Shown here: positions 7,232 through 15,853 of the stretch, piece after piece
Layout: each line of letters begins with the position of its first letter
Position numbering within the stretch: position 1 is the first letter of the stretch
Source of the DNA: Candidatus Pelagibacter sp.
GTDB lineage: Bacteria > Pseudomonadota > Alphaproteobacteria > Pelagibacterales > Pelagibacteraceae
Reading direction: 5' to 3'
DNA length: 22,249 nt
NCBI GenBank assembly: GCA_017880265.1
Contig: JAFJTK010000163.1
Span: 1 to 22,249 of the forward strand
Notes under the pieces: model-generated
Told to the model about the DNA's origin: nothing
The model's input: the letters and a program-made list of their open reading frames with translations, nothing else
Database searches by the model: none
Program-made: the position numbers and the translations under genes

Positions 7232-8389
7232 ATGGCTTCAATTAATGAACTTCAATTAGCTAAGGAGCTAATTAAATTTCCAACTGTTACACCTATTGAT
7301 GCTGGAATAATGAAGTTTTTAGAAAAAAAACTTAAAACACTTGGATTTAAAACTAAAATTTTAGAGTTCAAAGAGAAGAATAGTAAACCTGTTAAAAATC
7401 TTTACGCAAGACTTGGTAATAAAGGACCAAATTTTTGTTATGCAGGTCACTTAGATGTGGTCCCTGCAGGAAATTTAAAAGATTGGACCGTGAATCCGTT
7501 TAAACCCTCTATTAAAAAAGGATACTTAATTGGAAGAGGCGCAAATGACATGAAAAGTTCAATCGCTGCATTCGTTTCTGCAGTGAGCAATTTTGTTGGA
7601 AATAAAAGAAAATTTAACGGTTCCATTAGTCTTTTGATTACAGGAGATGAAGAAGGTGTTGCAATCAATGGTACTAAAAAAGTAGTCGATTACTTAAGAA
7701 AGAAAAAAGAAAAAATAGATTTTTGCTTAGTGGGTGAGCCTACTAATCCAAATAAATTGGGTGAAATGATTAAAATTGGTCGAAGAGGAAGTATGACTGG
7801 TAGACTTTCAATTATAGGTGTTCAAGGGCATGTGGCTTATCCTCAAAGAGCAAACAATCCATCCACAGCACTTGTGCAAATTTTAAAAGAATTAAAAGAG
7901 ATTAAATTTGATAATGGTACAAAAGATTTTCAACCAACAAATCTTGAAATTACTAAAATAAATATTGATAATTCAGCAGATAATGTGATTCCAGGTTTAG
8001 CTAATGCAAAATTTAATATCCGATTTAATAACAAACATACTTCAAGTTCTATAAAAAAGAAAATTGATACAATTATAAAAAAAATAAGTAATAGAAATAA
8101 ATCAAAATATAAAATTGATTATAGTGTGTCTGGAGAGGCATTTCTTACAAAACCAAATAATACAACTTTTATGATTAGAGATATCATTAAAAAAATAACA
8201 AAAATTAAACCTCAACTGTCAACGACGGGTGGTACTTCTGACGCTAGATTTATTAGAAAAATAGCCCCATGTTTAGAATTTGGTTTGGTTGGCAAAACAA
8301 TGCATAAAGTAGATGAAGCTGTTTCATTGTCTGATTTAAAAAAACTTACTTTGATATATTCAAATATTTTACAAAATTATTTTAAGTGA
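7232..8389 (+). CDS. dapE: Succinyl-diaminopimelate desuccinylase
   Basis: Zinc M20-family amidohydrolase releasing LL-diaminopimelate from N-succinyl-LL-DAP. The 385-aa product shows the metal-ligand motifs in order: CYAGHLDVVPAG, GRGANDMKSS, TGDEEG (general base and ligand glutamates), VGEPTN, and the distal His in MHKVDEAVS. The dimerisation/lid domain has VQGHVAYPQ and TTGGTSDARF. It directly follows dapD, which supports the assignment over other M20 peptidases. The TGA stop overlaps the GTG start of the next gene by 4 bases (GTGA). Confidence 0.94.
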   Translation: MASINELQLAKELIKFPTVTPIDAGIMKFLEKKLKTLGFKTKILEFKEKNSKPVKNLYARLGNKGPNFCYAGHLDVVPAGNLKDWTVNPFKPSIKKGYLIGRGANDMKSSIAAFVSAVSNFVGNKRKFNGSISLLITGDEEGVAINGTKKVVDYLRKKKEKIDFCLVGEPTNPNKLGEMIKIGRRGSMTGRLSIIGVQGHVAYPQRANNPSTALVQILKELKEIKFDNGTKDFQPTNLEITKINIDNSADNVIPGLANAKFNIRFNNKHTSSSIKKKIDTIIKKISNRNKSKYKIDYSVSGEAFLTKPNNTTFMIRDIIKKITKIKPQLSTTGGTSDARFIRKIAPCLEFGLVGKTMHKVDEAVSLSDLKKLTLIYSNILQNYFK

Positions 8390-9315
8390 AAACTGGTCTA
8401 GTTACTTCTGATACTTATCAAAATCATAATACAGGCGAAGGACATCCAGAGAAAATTGATAGGGTTACAGCTGTAATCGATAACTTTAAAAAAATTGATA
8501 ACAAAGAATTAATTTGGAAAAAACCAACTAAATTTGATCAATCTTTTTTAATAAATACTCATTCTTCTGAATATATAGATCTAGTAAGTAAATCATTTCC
8601 AGAAAATGGTTTGGCTTTTCTTGATGGAGACACAGTTGTTTCTCCTGGTAGTAAAGAAGCAACTAAAGATGCAGTAGGATCTATCATAACAGCAATCGAT
8701 GGAGTTCAGCAGAAAGAATTTAAAAATGCGTTCTGTGCAGTAAGACCTCCTGGACATCATGCTGAAAAAGATAAAGCAATGGGATTTTGTATTTATAACA
8801 ATGTTGCAGTAGGTGCTAATTATTTAATTGAAAAGTATAAGTACAATAAAGTTGCAATTATTGATTTTGATGTTCATCATGGAAATGGAACACAAGACAT
8901 TTTTTATAATAATGAAAAAGTTTTATATATTTCAACACATCAATATCCATACTATCCTGGATCTGGCTCAGAAAAAGAAACTGGTAAGTTTAATAATATT
9001 TTAAATATTCCGCTTGAAGCTGGCACTACTGCTGAACAATTCTTAAACGCTTATGAAAATGTTTTGAAAAAATTAAAAGAGTTTAAGCCTGAATTTTTAT
9101 TATTTTCTGCGGGTTTTGATGCCCATATCGATGATCCTTTAGCTCAACTAAGACTTAGCTCAGAAGACTTTTACCATTTAACAAAAAGAACTTTGGAAGT
9201 TTCTAAATCAATGTGCAATGGAAATGTAGTTTCAATTCTAGAAGGTGGTTATGATCTTAAAGCTCTTCAAGATAGCACTAAAAGACATGTGGATGCTCTG
9301 ATAGAATTTAATTGA
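8386..9315 (+). CDS. Histone-deacetylase family hydrolase (acetylpolyamine/acuC-like)
   Basis: A 309-aa arginase/deacetylase-fold zinc hydrolase. All catalytic elements are visible: RPPGHHAE with His124/His125, the zinc ligands Asp162 and His164 in DVHHGNG, Asp245 in SAGFDAH, and the transition-state Tyr289 in LEGGYD. Bacterial members deacetylate acetylpolyamines, acetyl-lysine on proteins such as acetyl-CoA synthetase, or other amides; the substrate here is undetermined. It starts with GTG overlapping the dapE stop (GTGA), so it is translationally coupled to lysine synthesis. A SET-domain gene follows after 30 bases. Confidence 0.9.
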   Translation: MKTGLVTSDTYQNHNTGEGHPEKIDRVTAVIDNFKKIDNKELIWKKPTKFDQSFLINTHSSEYIDLVSKSFPENGLAFLDGDTVVSPGSKEATKDAVGSIITAIDGVQQKEFKNAFCAVRPPGHHAEKDKAMGFCIYNNVAVGANYLIEKYKYNKVAIIDFDVHHGNGTQDIFYNNEKVLYISTHQYPYYPGSGSEKETGKFNNILNIPLEAGTTAEQFLNAYENVLKKLKEFKPEFLLFSAGFDAHIDDPLAQLRLSSEDFYHLTKRTLEVSKSMCNGNVVSILEGGYDLKALQDSTKRHVDALIEFN

Positions 9316-9345
9316 TAATTCAAATATAAACTCTACAAAACTTGT

Positions 9346-9837
9346 ATGAAACTTTACAGAATTAAAAAGTCTGACATCGATAAAAAAGGCAGGGGTTTAT
9401 ATGCCACAAGAGACATCAAAAAAGGTACAAAAATAATTGACTATGTTGGAAAACTTATCACAAAAAAACAAACTGAAGAGTCTGATAAATACGATAACAG
9501 TAAACCAATTTATTTATTCACTATTAATAAAAGATATGATTTAGACGGTGATTTTCCTTGGAATACAGCAGGTTTAATTAATCACTCCTGTGATAACAAT
9601 TGTGACTATGATGGAAAAGGTCTTAAAATTTGGGTGAAGGCAATCAAGGACATTAAAAAAGGTGAAGAATTTACTTGTGACTATGGTTTTGGATATGATG
9701 AAAATTACAAACAATTTCCATGTAAATGTAAATCTAAAAACTGTTGTGGTTACATTATAAGAGCAGAATCTAGATGGCGAATTAATAAAAAATTCGCAAT
9801 GAGTAATAAGAAAAAATTAATAAATAACTCTCGCTAA
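9346..9837 (+). CDS. SET-domain protein-lysine methyltransferase-like protein
   Basis: A compact 163-aa protein that is almost entirely SET plus post-SET. Visible elements: GRGLYA at 15-20 (S-adenosylmethionine site), the pseudoknot motif NTAGLINHSC around 73-82, GEEFTCDYGF at 106-115 with the catalytic-type Tyr113, and a post-SET cluster Cys126-x-Cys128-x4-Cys133, which together with Cys82 would bind zinc. SET enzymes methylate protein lysines; bacterial targets are mostly unknown. The basic tail (about 140-163) may contact RNA or ribosomes (inference). It overlaps the end of the opposing truA gene by 21 bases. Why it sits beside a deacetylase-family gene is unexplained. Confidence 0.87.
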   Translation: MKLYRIKKSDIDKKGRGLYATRDIKKGTKIIDYVGKLITKKQTEESDKYDNSKPIYLFTINKRYDLDGDFPWNTAGLINHSCDNNCDYDGKGLKIWVKAIKDIKKGEEFTCDYGFGYDENYKQFPCKCKSKNCCGYIIRAESRWRINKKFAMSNKKKLINNSR

Positions 9838-10557
9838 AAAAAGACCCTCAGGAGGTGCAGGTGGAGCACAAAGAACTCTTTTCTTTGATTTAAATACTTT
9901 ATCAAATTTTTTTAAATCCCATTTTTTTTCACCTAAATACTTTAAACATCCTACCATTGATCTTACCTGCTGCTGTAGAAAGGATTGTGATTTAAATTCT
10001 ATTTCAATTTTATTTTTAGATGATTTAATCTTAACCGATTTAATTGTTTTAATTGGACTTTTTGCATGGCAACTTGAAGATCTGAAAGTAGAATAATCAT
10101 GAGTGCCAACTAACTTTTTTGCTCCTCTTTTAATTAAATCTAGATCTAAGGGTTTTCTTACATGCCACCCTCTTTTTTTTTCAATCACAGGAGCACTAAT
10201 CTGATTAAAAATTATATATTTATAAACTCTTTGTTTTGCAGAAAATCTTGAGTGAAATTTATTGCTTCTTTTTCTGATTTTTTTAATTGCCACACCTTTA
10301 TCATTTAAAAAATGATTAATTGATTTTAAAAACTTTGTTAAATCTATGATTTCATTTTTGCTATCAAAATGACCAGACTGCTCAATTGCATGAACACCTG
10401 TATCAGTTCTGCCCGAACCATTTAAAATAATTTTTTCTTTTAAAAGTTTTGTGAGTTTTTCTTGAATAAGTCCTTGAATAGTTGATCCCTTTTTTTGGAT
10501 TTGCCACCCTCTAAAATCTGTTCCCACATACTCAATAAGCAATTGATACCTGGCCAT
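9817..10557 (-). CDS. truA: tRNA pseudouridine(38-40) synthase
   Basis: Isomerises uridines at positions 38-40 of the tRNA anticodon stem. The 246-aa product has the family length and the catalytic motif GRTDTGVHA at residues 49-57 with the nucleophilic Asp52, plus YVGTDFRGWQ near the N-terminus and the C-terminal FLQQQVRSMVG. Its ATG follows the fmt stop directly (TAAATG), and its last 21 bases overlap the opposing SET gene. It is the last gene of the def-fmt-truA set, a conserved alphaproteobacterial order. Confidence 0.95.
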   Translation of the reverse strand: MARYQLLIEYVGTDFRGWQIQKKGSTIQGLIQEKLTKLLKEKIILNGSGRTDTGVHAIEQSGHFDSKNEIIDLTKFLKSINHFLNDKGVAIKKIRKRSNKFHSRFSAKQRVYKYIIFNQISAPVIEKKRGWHVRKPLDLDLIKRGAKKLVGTHDYSTFRSSSCHAKSPIKTIKSVKIKSSKNKIEIEFKSQSFLQQQVRSMVGCLKYLGEKKWDLKKFDKVFKSKKRVLCAPPAPPEGLFLARVIY

Positions 10558-11481
10558 TTAGATAACAGCACCCTTTTTTATTTGTGAACCAAGCATAAAT
10601 TCACCAATATTTTGGGGCTTTTTTCCTTGTCTTTGGATTTCCTTAATCTTAATTGTTTGTTTATCCCCACAAACAATCTCTAGGTAATCAGAAACAATTT
10701 CTCCTGGCTTTCCAATTCCATTGCCAATTTCTGCTTTTAAAATTTTATATCTTTCACCCTTGTATATGAAGAATGCACCTGGTGCAGGATATAAACCATT
10801 TATTTTTCCAATAATAATTTTTGCTTCATCATTCCAATTAATTTCACCCTCAGCCTTTTGAATTTTAGATGCATATGTTGCTTTTGAATGATCTTGCTCA
10901 ATGAATTTTGCTTTATCTTCCATTATATCATCAACATTATCTAATATTTTCTCAGCTGCTATTAATGATAATTTCTCTGATACCTCGATAGCATTTAAAT
11001 TATTTGTTAAATCAATTTTATAAGTATTACATACTGGACCTGTATCAAGCTGTTCAGCTATTTTCATAACACTAATCCCTATTTCTTTATCAAGGTTCAT
11101 TATTGACCTTTGTATAGGTGCAGCACCTCTCCATTTTGGCAAAAGAGAAGCATGTATATTAATAAATCCCTTTTTAGTTAAATTTAAAAATTCTTTTGGA
11201 ATGATTTGTCCGTATGCAACAACAATTGCAAGATCAGCCTCTATGCTTTTAAAATATTCGAATTCCTCATTGTTATCTTTTAAATTTTTTGGAGTTCTAA
11301 AATCTAAATTTAGTGTTTCAGCAATCCCTTGAATAGGAGATTTATTAATTTTTTGACCTCTTTGTGATTTCTGAGGAGGTTGTGTATAGACATCTGATAT
11401 TGGATAACCATTTTGATAAAGTGATTTTAAAATAGGTACAGCAAACATTGGCGTGCCCATAAAAACAATCTTTTTTGCCAT
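10558..11481 (-). CDS. fmt: Methionyl-tRNA formyltransferase
   Basis: Formylates initiator Met-tRNA using 10-formyltetrahydrofolate. About 307 aa. The N-terminal catalytic domain shows FMGTPMFAVPIL, then NIHASLLPKWRGAAPI with the catalytic Asn and His, and QLDTGPV with the catalytic Asp. A C-terminal tRNA-binding domain begins near residue 205 (GLYPAPGAFF). I choose the ATG at 11481-11479; a TTG directly upstream (11484) is in frame but unlikely to be used. The def stop lies 3 bases ahead, so deformylase and formyltransferase are made from one transcript. Confidence 0.95.
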   Translation of the reverse strand: MAKKIVFMGTPMFAVPILKSLYQNGYPISDVYTQPPQKSQRGQKINKSPIQGIAETLNLDFRTPKNLKDNNEEFEYFKSIEADLAIVVAYGQIIPKEFLNLTKKGFINIHASLLPKWRGAAPIQRSIMNLDKEIGISVMKIAEQLDTGPVCNTYKIDLTNNLNAIEVSEKLSLIAAEKILDNVDDIMEDKAKFIEQDHSKATYASKIQKAEGEINWNDEAKIIIGKINGLYPAPGAFFIYKGERYKILKAEIGNGIGKPGEIVSDYLEIVCGDKQTIKIKEIQRQGKKPQNIGEFMLGSQIKKGAVI

Positions 11482-11484
11482 CAA

Positions 11485-12000
11485 TTAAAGGACTGCAGTA
11501 TTTGATTTTAATTTAGATAGTTTTTTTATGATCATGGATTTTTTTAATTTTGAAAGGTAATCAATAAATAATATTCCCTCTAAATGATCCATTTCATGTT
11601 GAATACATGTGGCAAGCAAACCCTCTGCTTTTAATAATTGTTTTTTTCCATTATAATCTAAGTATTCTACATCACATTTACTTGGTCTATCTATTTCAGC
11701 AAATTGTTCAGGCACTGACAAACAACCTTCTTCATGTGTATTTTTAATTGGATCTTTATTCAAAATAACTGGATTTACAAAATATCTAGGTTCTTTTTTT
11801 CCATCTTTGGCAATATCCATTACTATAATTCTTTTTGGGATACCGATTTGAATTGCTGCAAGACCTATGCCATTAGCATCATACATTGTATCCAACATAT
11901 CATTCATGAGTTGTTGTTCTTCTTTACCAACACTTTCAACAGGCTTTGAGATCTGTCTAAGCAATTTATTTGGTTCAGTGATTATAGTTTTAACAGCCAT
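11485..12000 (-). CDS. def: Peptide deformylase
   Basis: Removes the N-formyl group from nascent proteins. The 171-aa product carries all three signature motifs: GIGLAAIQIG at 44-53, EGCLSVP at 91-97 with metal ligand Cys93, and HEMDH at 135-139 with the two metal-ligand histidines and catalytic Glu. It lies 23 bases downstream of the 586-aa exported protein and 3 bases upstream of fmt. Confidence 0.96.
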   Translation of the reverse strand: MAVKTIITEPNKLLRQISKPVESVGKEEQQLMNDMLDTMYDANGIGLAAIQIGIPKRIIVMDIAKDGKKEPRYFVNPVILNKDPIKNTHEEGCLSVPEQFAEIDRPSKCDVEYLDYNGKKQLLKAEGLLATCIQHEMDHLEGILFIDYLSKLKKSMIIKKLSKLKSNTAVL

Positions 12001-12023
12001 TAAGAATTATTTTATTATAATTT

Positions 12024-13784
12024 CTAAACTTTTAAAGGAAGAACTTTTAATAAAAGTTTATTCCTAATCGAGTCAGTATTTAATTGGTTGAGTGTATTTA
12101 TTATAAAATAAACTGTATCATCATCTATATCCTCAATTTTCTCAGGCCCAATAACCTCTATAACTCTAAGTAATGCAGCTCCAATTTCTTTATTATCAAG
12201 CATTTTCTGAATATCTGAAGGCATCTCTGATTTGTTAACTTTATAAAGATTTTCATATTTTTTCGAAATTTCAATTCCATCAGACTTTAAAGCTTCCAGA
12301 AAAATTATATCCTTTTTAGATAAAAAATATTCTTTATCTTTTTTTATTTTTTTTAAAAATTTATCAAGATCTTCTTCAATTTTTGATTTTGCATAATCTC
12401 CGTTAAAATAATTTACCAATTTGGATTGGTGTAATATCTTATTGTTATATTTTATTCTTTTATTAATGATTTCATCACTTTTTATATATTGATTATAAAA
12501 AGTAGTAAAATTAGATGGCACATCTGTTTCATCAATTTGCTTTAAATATTTTCTAAGTTCTTCATCAAAGGCATCCTCGATACCTTCAGATTTAAAGATA
12601 TCTTTTAGAATTTTCATTAATTCAAGTTTTAGTTTTGGCTCCTCTGTCAAAAGTAATCTTTGGTAAACTAAAGCTTTACCTTCAATGGATGATAGAGATT
12701 TATAAGACTCTTTGGTATTTAATAGCTGATTTATATTAAATTGAAATCGCTTATAAAACTCAAACAATTCTTCTTCTGAGTAAATTTTATCATGAGTTGC
12801 TTTTTCAATAGTTGAAATCTTTTCTATATCTGAAATCTCTACATCTTGAATTTTATATAATAAATTTGAAGATGATAAATACTTCCAAATTAATTTTGGT
12901 GTGTCTTTATTTGGCTCAAATGTGAATTCGGGATTAGTTCTATGGGCTAAATGAAAATCTAGAATTGAATTTTCAGAAATTTCTTTGTTTACCTCATCTA
13001 TATATCCTAATAGGTAATTTATTTTATTTTCGAAATACTCATCTGAAAAACCTAACTCTTTTTTTAAATCTAAAATTAATTGAGCTTCCTCATTTTTTCC
13101 ATAATTAATTAAGCAATATAAATTAAATTTTGATAAATATTCATCTTCCAGAGGTTCTTTGATCTTAGAAAATATTTCACATGATTTTTTAACATCAGAT
13201 TGAGACAAATATCTATCAACCATATATCGCATTAGCTCTGGATGAAGGTTGGTAACTTGATTCTTAATAAGATACTCTTCTATTAAATCTAAGTTTGAGT
13301 TTTTAATAAGCCATTTTGTTTTAAATTTTAGAAATTCTTGATCGGTAATATTTTGATTTGGATAATAAGCATTCGTCAATAATGAAATATTAAGAATTTC
13401 AGAGGCATCTTTTGAAAGTTCGTATTTATCTATATTGTTAAAAAGTTTTTTTAGTGTTGAGCCATCAGAATTTGACCACATATTTATATCCAAACCATAT
13501 TCTTGTGGATCATATAATCCTGCAATTTTAATTGTTTTTGACGTAAGTTCCTGGTCTAATTTTATAGAGTCTTCATTTTTATCTGATTGCATTTTATAAA
13601 CACTACTTTCAGATACTACTTGTTCATTTTCTGTTGATAAATTTTCTTCAGAAATATTTTCTGTTTCTTGTTTTTCTATATTCCAGATATCTACAGGCTT
13701 ATCTTCTGCAAACGATGAGAAAGAAAATAAAGAAAAAATTACAATTGATAAATTTTTCTTATTTAACAATTTTAAAATTTTCAT
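12024..13784 (-). CDS. 586-aa exported, helical-repeat protein of unknown function
   Basis: Not a family I can name with certainty. Residues 1-26 form a signal peptide (basic KILKLLNKKN, hydrophobic core, SFA before an acidic mature start), so the protein is probably periplasmic. A Ser/Glu-rich low-complexity stretch follows (about 30-70), then an almost purely alpha-helical, TPR/solenoid-like body rich in Leu, Lys and Glu to the end. No cysteine-based or catalytic motif stands out. Large exported proteins at this position, beside aroK and a small membrane protein, are often annotated in alphaproteobacteria as antifreeze-glycopeptide-related; I place it there with moderate confidence by context. 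It overlaps the 60-aa gene by 26 bases and precedes def by 23 bases. Confidence 0.8.
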   Translation of the reverse strand: MKILKLLNKKNLSIVIFSLFSFSSFAEDKPVDIWNIEKQETENISEENLSTENEQVVSESSVYKMQSDKNEDSIKLDQELTSKTIKIAGLYDPQEYGLDINMWSNSDGSTLKKLFNNIDKYELSKDASEILNISLLTNAYYPNQNITDQEFLKFKTKWLIKNSNLDLIEEYLIKNQVTNLHPELMRYMVDRYLSQSDVKKSCEIFSKIKEPLEDEYLSKFNLYCLINYGKNEEAQLILDLKKELGFSDEYFENKINYLLGYIDEVNKEISENSILDFHLAHRTNPEFTFEPNKDTPKLIWKYLSSSNLLYKIQDVEISDIEKISTIEKATHDKIYSEEELFEFYKRFQFNINQLLNTKESYKSLSSIEGKALVYQRLLLTEEPKLKLELMKILKDIFKSEGIEDAFDEELRKYLKQIDETDVPSNFTTFYNQYIKSDEIINKRIKYNNKILHQSKLVNYFNGDYAKSKIEEDLDKFLKKIKKDKEYFLSKKDIIFLEALKSDGIEISKKYENLYKVNKSEMPSDIQKMLDNKEIGAALLRVIEVIGPEKIEDIDDDTVYFIINTLNQLNTDSIRNKLLLKVLPLKV

Positions 13785-13941
13785 TTGGAATAATTTTTTC
13801 TATTTCTTTTTTGGGAGCTGGGAAATCAACTTTATTTATAAAAAAAACAAGTCCCAATATAACTATAAGACCAATCAAAGATTTTATAATTATTGCAATG
13901 ATATTGGTTCTGCCTGAACTTGTATTTTTATTGAATTGCAT
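13759..13941 (-). CDS. 60-aa single-span membrane protein
   Basis: A 60-residue protein with one hydrophobic segment (about residues 13-35, IIAIIIKSLIGLIVILGLVF) and a periplasm-facing-type tail FPAPKKEIEKIIPNENF. The tail phrase FPAPxxxIEKxIPxxxF is one I associate with small conserved alphaproteobacterial proteins next to aroK; the function is unknown. Its stop lies 26 bases inside the 586-aa gene, which indicates coupling, and the shared neighbour suggests the two act together at the inner membrane. Its ATG is 57 bases from the divergent aroK start. Confidence 0.7.
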   Translation of the reverse strand: MQFNKNTSSGRTNIIAIIIKSLIGLIVILGLVFFINKVDFPAPKKEIEKIIPNENFKIVK

Positions 13942-13959
13942 ATAACTTTAGTTAATTTC

Positions 13960-13987
13960 AAATTAAGACATATTTGTGTTTTTTCAA
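13960..13987 (-). promoter_or_regulatory. Putative promoter of the 60-aa/586-aa/def/fmt/truA set
   Basis: Read on the minus strand, TTGAAA (13987-13982) is followed after 16 bases by TAATTT (13965-13960), placing the start of transcription about 12 bases before the ATG at 13941. The match is moderate and the background is AT-rich. The divergent aroK promoter must lie in the same 57-base gap or inside the opposing gene. Confidence 0.33.
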
Positions 13988-13998
13988 TAAAGAAACTT

Positions 13999-14511
13999 AT
14001 GGAATCAAAAGAAAATCTTGTGTTTTTAGGTATGATGGGATCAGGCAAGAGCTCTATTGGTTCACTAATTGCAAAAAAATTAAAGATTAAATTCATAGAT
14101 GTAGATAAAGAGATTGAAAAAGAATTAGGCTTATCTATATCCAAAATATTTGAAACAAAAGGTGAAAATTATTTTAGAAAATTTGAACAAAAAATAACTC
14201 TTAAAATACTAAAAATTAATTCAACTGTAGTGTCACTTGGTGGAGGGGCATTTATGAACAAGGTTATAAGAAATGAAATTCTAAAAAACCATATCTCTTT
14301 TTGGTTAAACTGGGATAATGAAACGTTATTAAATAGAATTAAAAATAGTAAAAAAAGACCCCTTGCCTTTAATTCAACAGAAAATGAATTGATTGATTTA
14401 ATAAAAAAACGATCTAACATTTATTCTAAAGCACTATATGAAATTAAATGTGATAATTTGTCGAAAAGTGAAATTGTTAAACAAGTTTTAAATAATTATG
14501 AAAGCCATTAA
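13999..14511 (+). CDS. aroK: Shikimate kinase
   Basis: ATP-dependent phosphorylation of shikimate. The 170-aa product has the P-loop GMMGSGKSSIG at 11-21, the substrate-binding Asp34/Asp36 (FIDVDKEIE), GENYFRKFE with the conserved Arg60, SLGGGAF at 79-85 and the lid KKRPL. I choose the ATG at 13999; an upstream in-frame extension from a TTG at 13936 adds 21 residues unlike the family and would overlap the divergent gene. It overlaps aroB by 14 bases. Confidence 0.95.
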   Translation: MESKENLVFLGMMGSGKSSIGSLIAKKLKIKFIDVDKEIEKELGLSISKIFETKGENYFRKFEQKITLKILKINSTVVSLGGGAFMNKVIRNEILKNHISFWLNWDNETLLNRIKNSKKRPLAFNSTENELIDLIKKRSNIYSKALYEIKCDNLSKSEIVKQVLNNYESH

Positions 14512-15604
14512 GTTAAAGATTAATACTAAAACTCAAAAATATTCAATTATTATTGGTTCAAATTTAGTATCCAATATATCAAAAATATTAAAAGAAAATT
14601 CTATAAATTTTAAACAATGTTTGCTTGTTATCGATAAAAATATTTCCAAATATTTTATTTCAAAAATTAAAAAATCTCTTAACAAGAAAAAAATTTATGT
14701 TCATTTTTTTAGAGCTAATGAAATGAACAAAAATTTTACAAGTGTAGACAAAATCTTGGATATTTTACTAACTAAAAACTTTTCAAGAGAAGATTGTGTT
14801 ATATCTATTGGTGGAGGAATTACTGGAGATATAAGTGGTTTTGCAGCTAGTCTGTTTAAAAGAGGATTAAAATTTATCAATATTCCAACTACTCTTTTAT
14901 CTCAAGTCGACTCATCGATTGGCGGAAAAACAGGAGTAAATACTAAATTTGGAAAAAATTTAATAGGAAGTTTTTATCAACCAAATTTAGTTATATCAGA
15001 TGTTCAATTTTTAAAAACTTTACCAAAAAGAGAATTGATTTGTGGTTATGGTGAAATTTTAAAACATTCTTTAATTGCTAATAAAAGTTTCTATAAATTT
15101 TTAGATAAAAATAGTGATAAAATATTAAAACTTTCATCTCCATTTATTGAAAAAGCTATATACGAAAGCTGTAAAATAAAAAAAAATGTTGTTGAAAAAG
15201 ATGAAAATGAAAAAGGCTTACGAAAAATATTAAACTTTGGCCACACATTTGCACATGCTTATGAGGCTTCTTTGGGCTATTCAAAAAAACTTAACCATGG
15301 AGAAGCCGTAATACTTGGCATGCAAAGTGCATTAAGTTTTAGTTTAAAAAATAATTTAATTCAAAAAAATGACTATTATTCAATCTTAAAGCACATTTCA
15401 AAAGCAAGTTTACCCTCAAATATAAAACAATTTTTTAAGATTCGAGATTTAAATAAAATATTATCTTTTATGGCTAAAGATAAAAAAAATAATTCAAATA
15501 ATATTAATTTAGTCTTATTAAAAAAAATTGGACATCCAATTATAAATAGAGAGTATAAAAAAAATAATTTATCTGATTTTCTAAAAAGTGAATTAAGAAA
15601 TTAA
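14498..15604 (+). CDS. aroB: 3-dehydroquinate synthase
   Basis: NAD- and metal-dependent cyclisation of DAHP, the second shikimate-pathway step. The 368-aa product shows SIGGGITGDISGF (NAD site), FINIPTTLLSQVDSSIGGKTGVN-type substrate loop (about residues 127-149), GYGEILKHSL, and the metal-ligand segment LNFGHTFAHAYE followed by NHGEAVILGM. The ATG lies inside the end of aroK, a common aroK-aroB coupling. Its last 12 bases overlap the end of the opposing bolA gene. Confidence 0.96.
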   Translation: MKAIKLKINTKTQKYSIIIGSNLVSNISKILKENSINFKQCLLVIDKNISKYFISKIKKSLNKKKIYVHFFRANEMNKNFTSVDKILDILLTKNFSREDCVISIGGGITGDISGFAASLFKRGLKFINIPTTLLSQVDSSIGGKTGVNTKFGKNLIGSFYQPNLVISDVQFLKTLPKRELICGYGEILKHSLIANKSFYKFLDKNSDKILKLSSPFIEKAIYESCKIKKNVVEKDENEKGLRKILNFGHTFAHAYEASLGYSKKLNHGEAVILGMQSALSFSLKNNLIQKNDYYSILKHISKASLPSNIKQFFKIRDLNKILSFMAKDKKNNSNNINLVLLKKIGHPIINREYKKNNLSDFLKSELRN

Positions 15605-15853
15605 AATTTGTATTGAATGAATATGTTCTTTCATTTCTTTGTCTAAAATTTTATAGACTCTTTTGTTACTTTCGATTCTACTTAAAGACTTTAATTCACT
15701 TGAGCTCATAATAATTTTTAAATGATATCTACCTTCTTGATTACCAGCATGATTTTTATGAAGAAATGATTTATCTTCAATTTCAATCCTTTCGATATCA
15801 ATTTGGTCAGTAAGTTTTTTTTTTACAATTGCAATTAACTCATTTATATCCAT
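15593..15853 (-). CDS. BolA family protein
   Basis: An 86-aa BolA-fold protein; such proteins pair with monothiol glutaredoxins around [2Fe-2S] clusters and act in iron sensing or cluster trafficking. It has the HAGNQEGRYHLKIIMSSSEL core, the RVYKILDKEM helix and the invariant C-terminal histidine in HIHSIQI. The FVxRHR phrase of classical BolA is changed to RIESNKRV, which resembles the BolA2/IbaG-like branch; I do not assign a subfamily. It converges on aroB (12-base overlap) and its start is only 21 bases from the divergent J-domain gene. Confidence 0.85.
   Translation of the reverse strand: MDINELIAIVKKKLTDQIDIERIEIEDKSFLHKNHAGNQEGRYHLKIIMSSSELKSLSRIESNKRVYKILDKEMKEHIHSIQILIS

Noticed and set aside
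13634..13945. A 103-codon plus-strand frame opposite the signal peptide of the 586-aa protein and the 60-aa gene.
   Set aside because: It is the complement of two better-supported genes; its hydrophobicity is the mirror of their membrane segments.
13936..13998. N-terminal extension of shikimate kinase from an upstream TTG.
   Set aside because: The added residues do not resemble the family, and the ATG at 13999 gives the standard start just before the first strand and P-loop.
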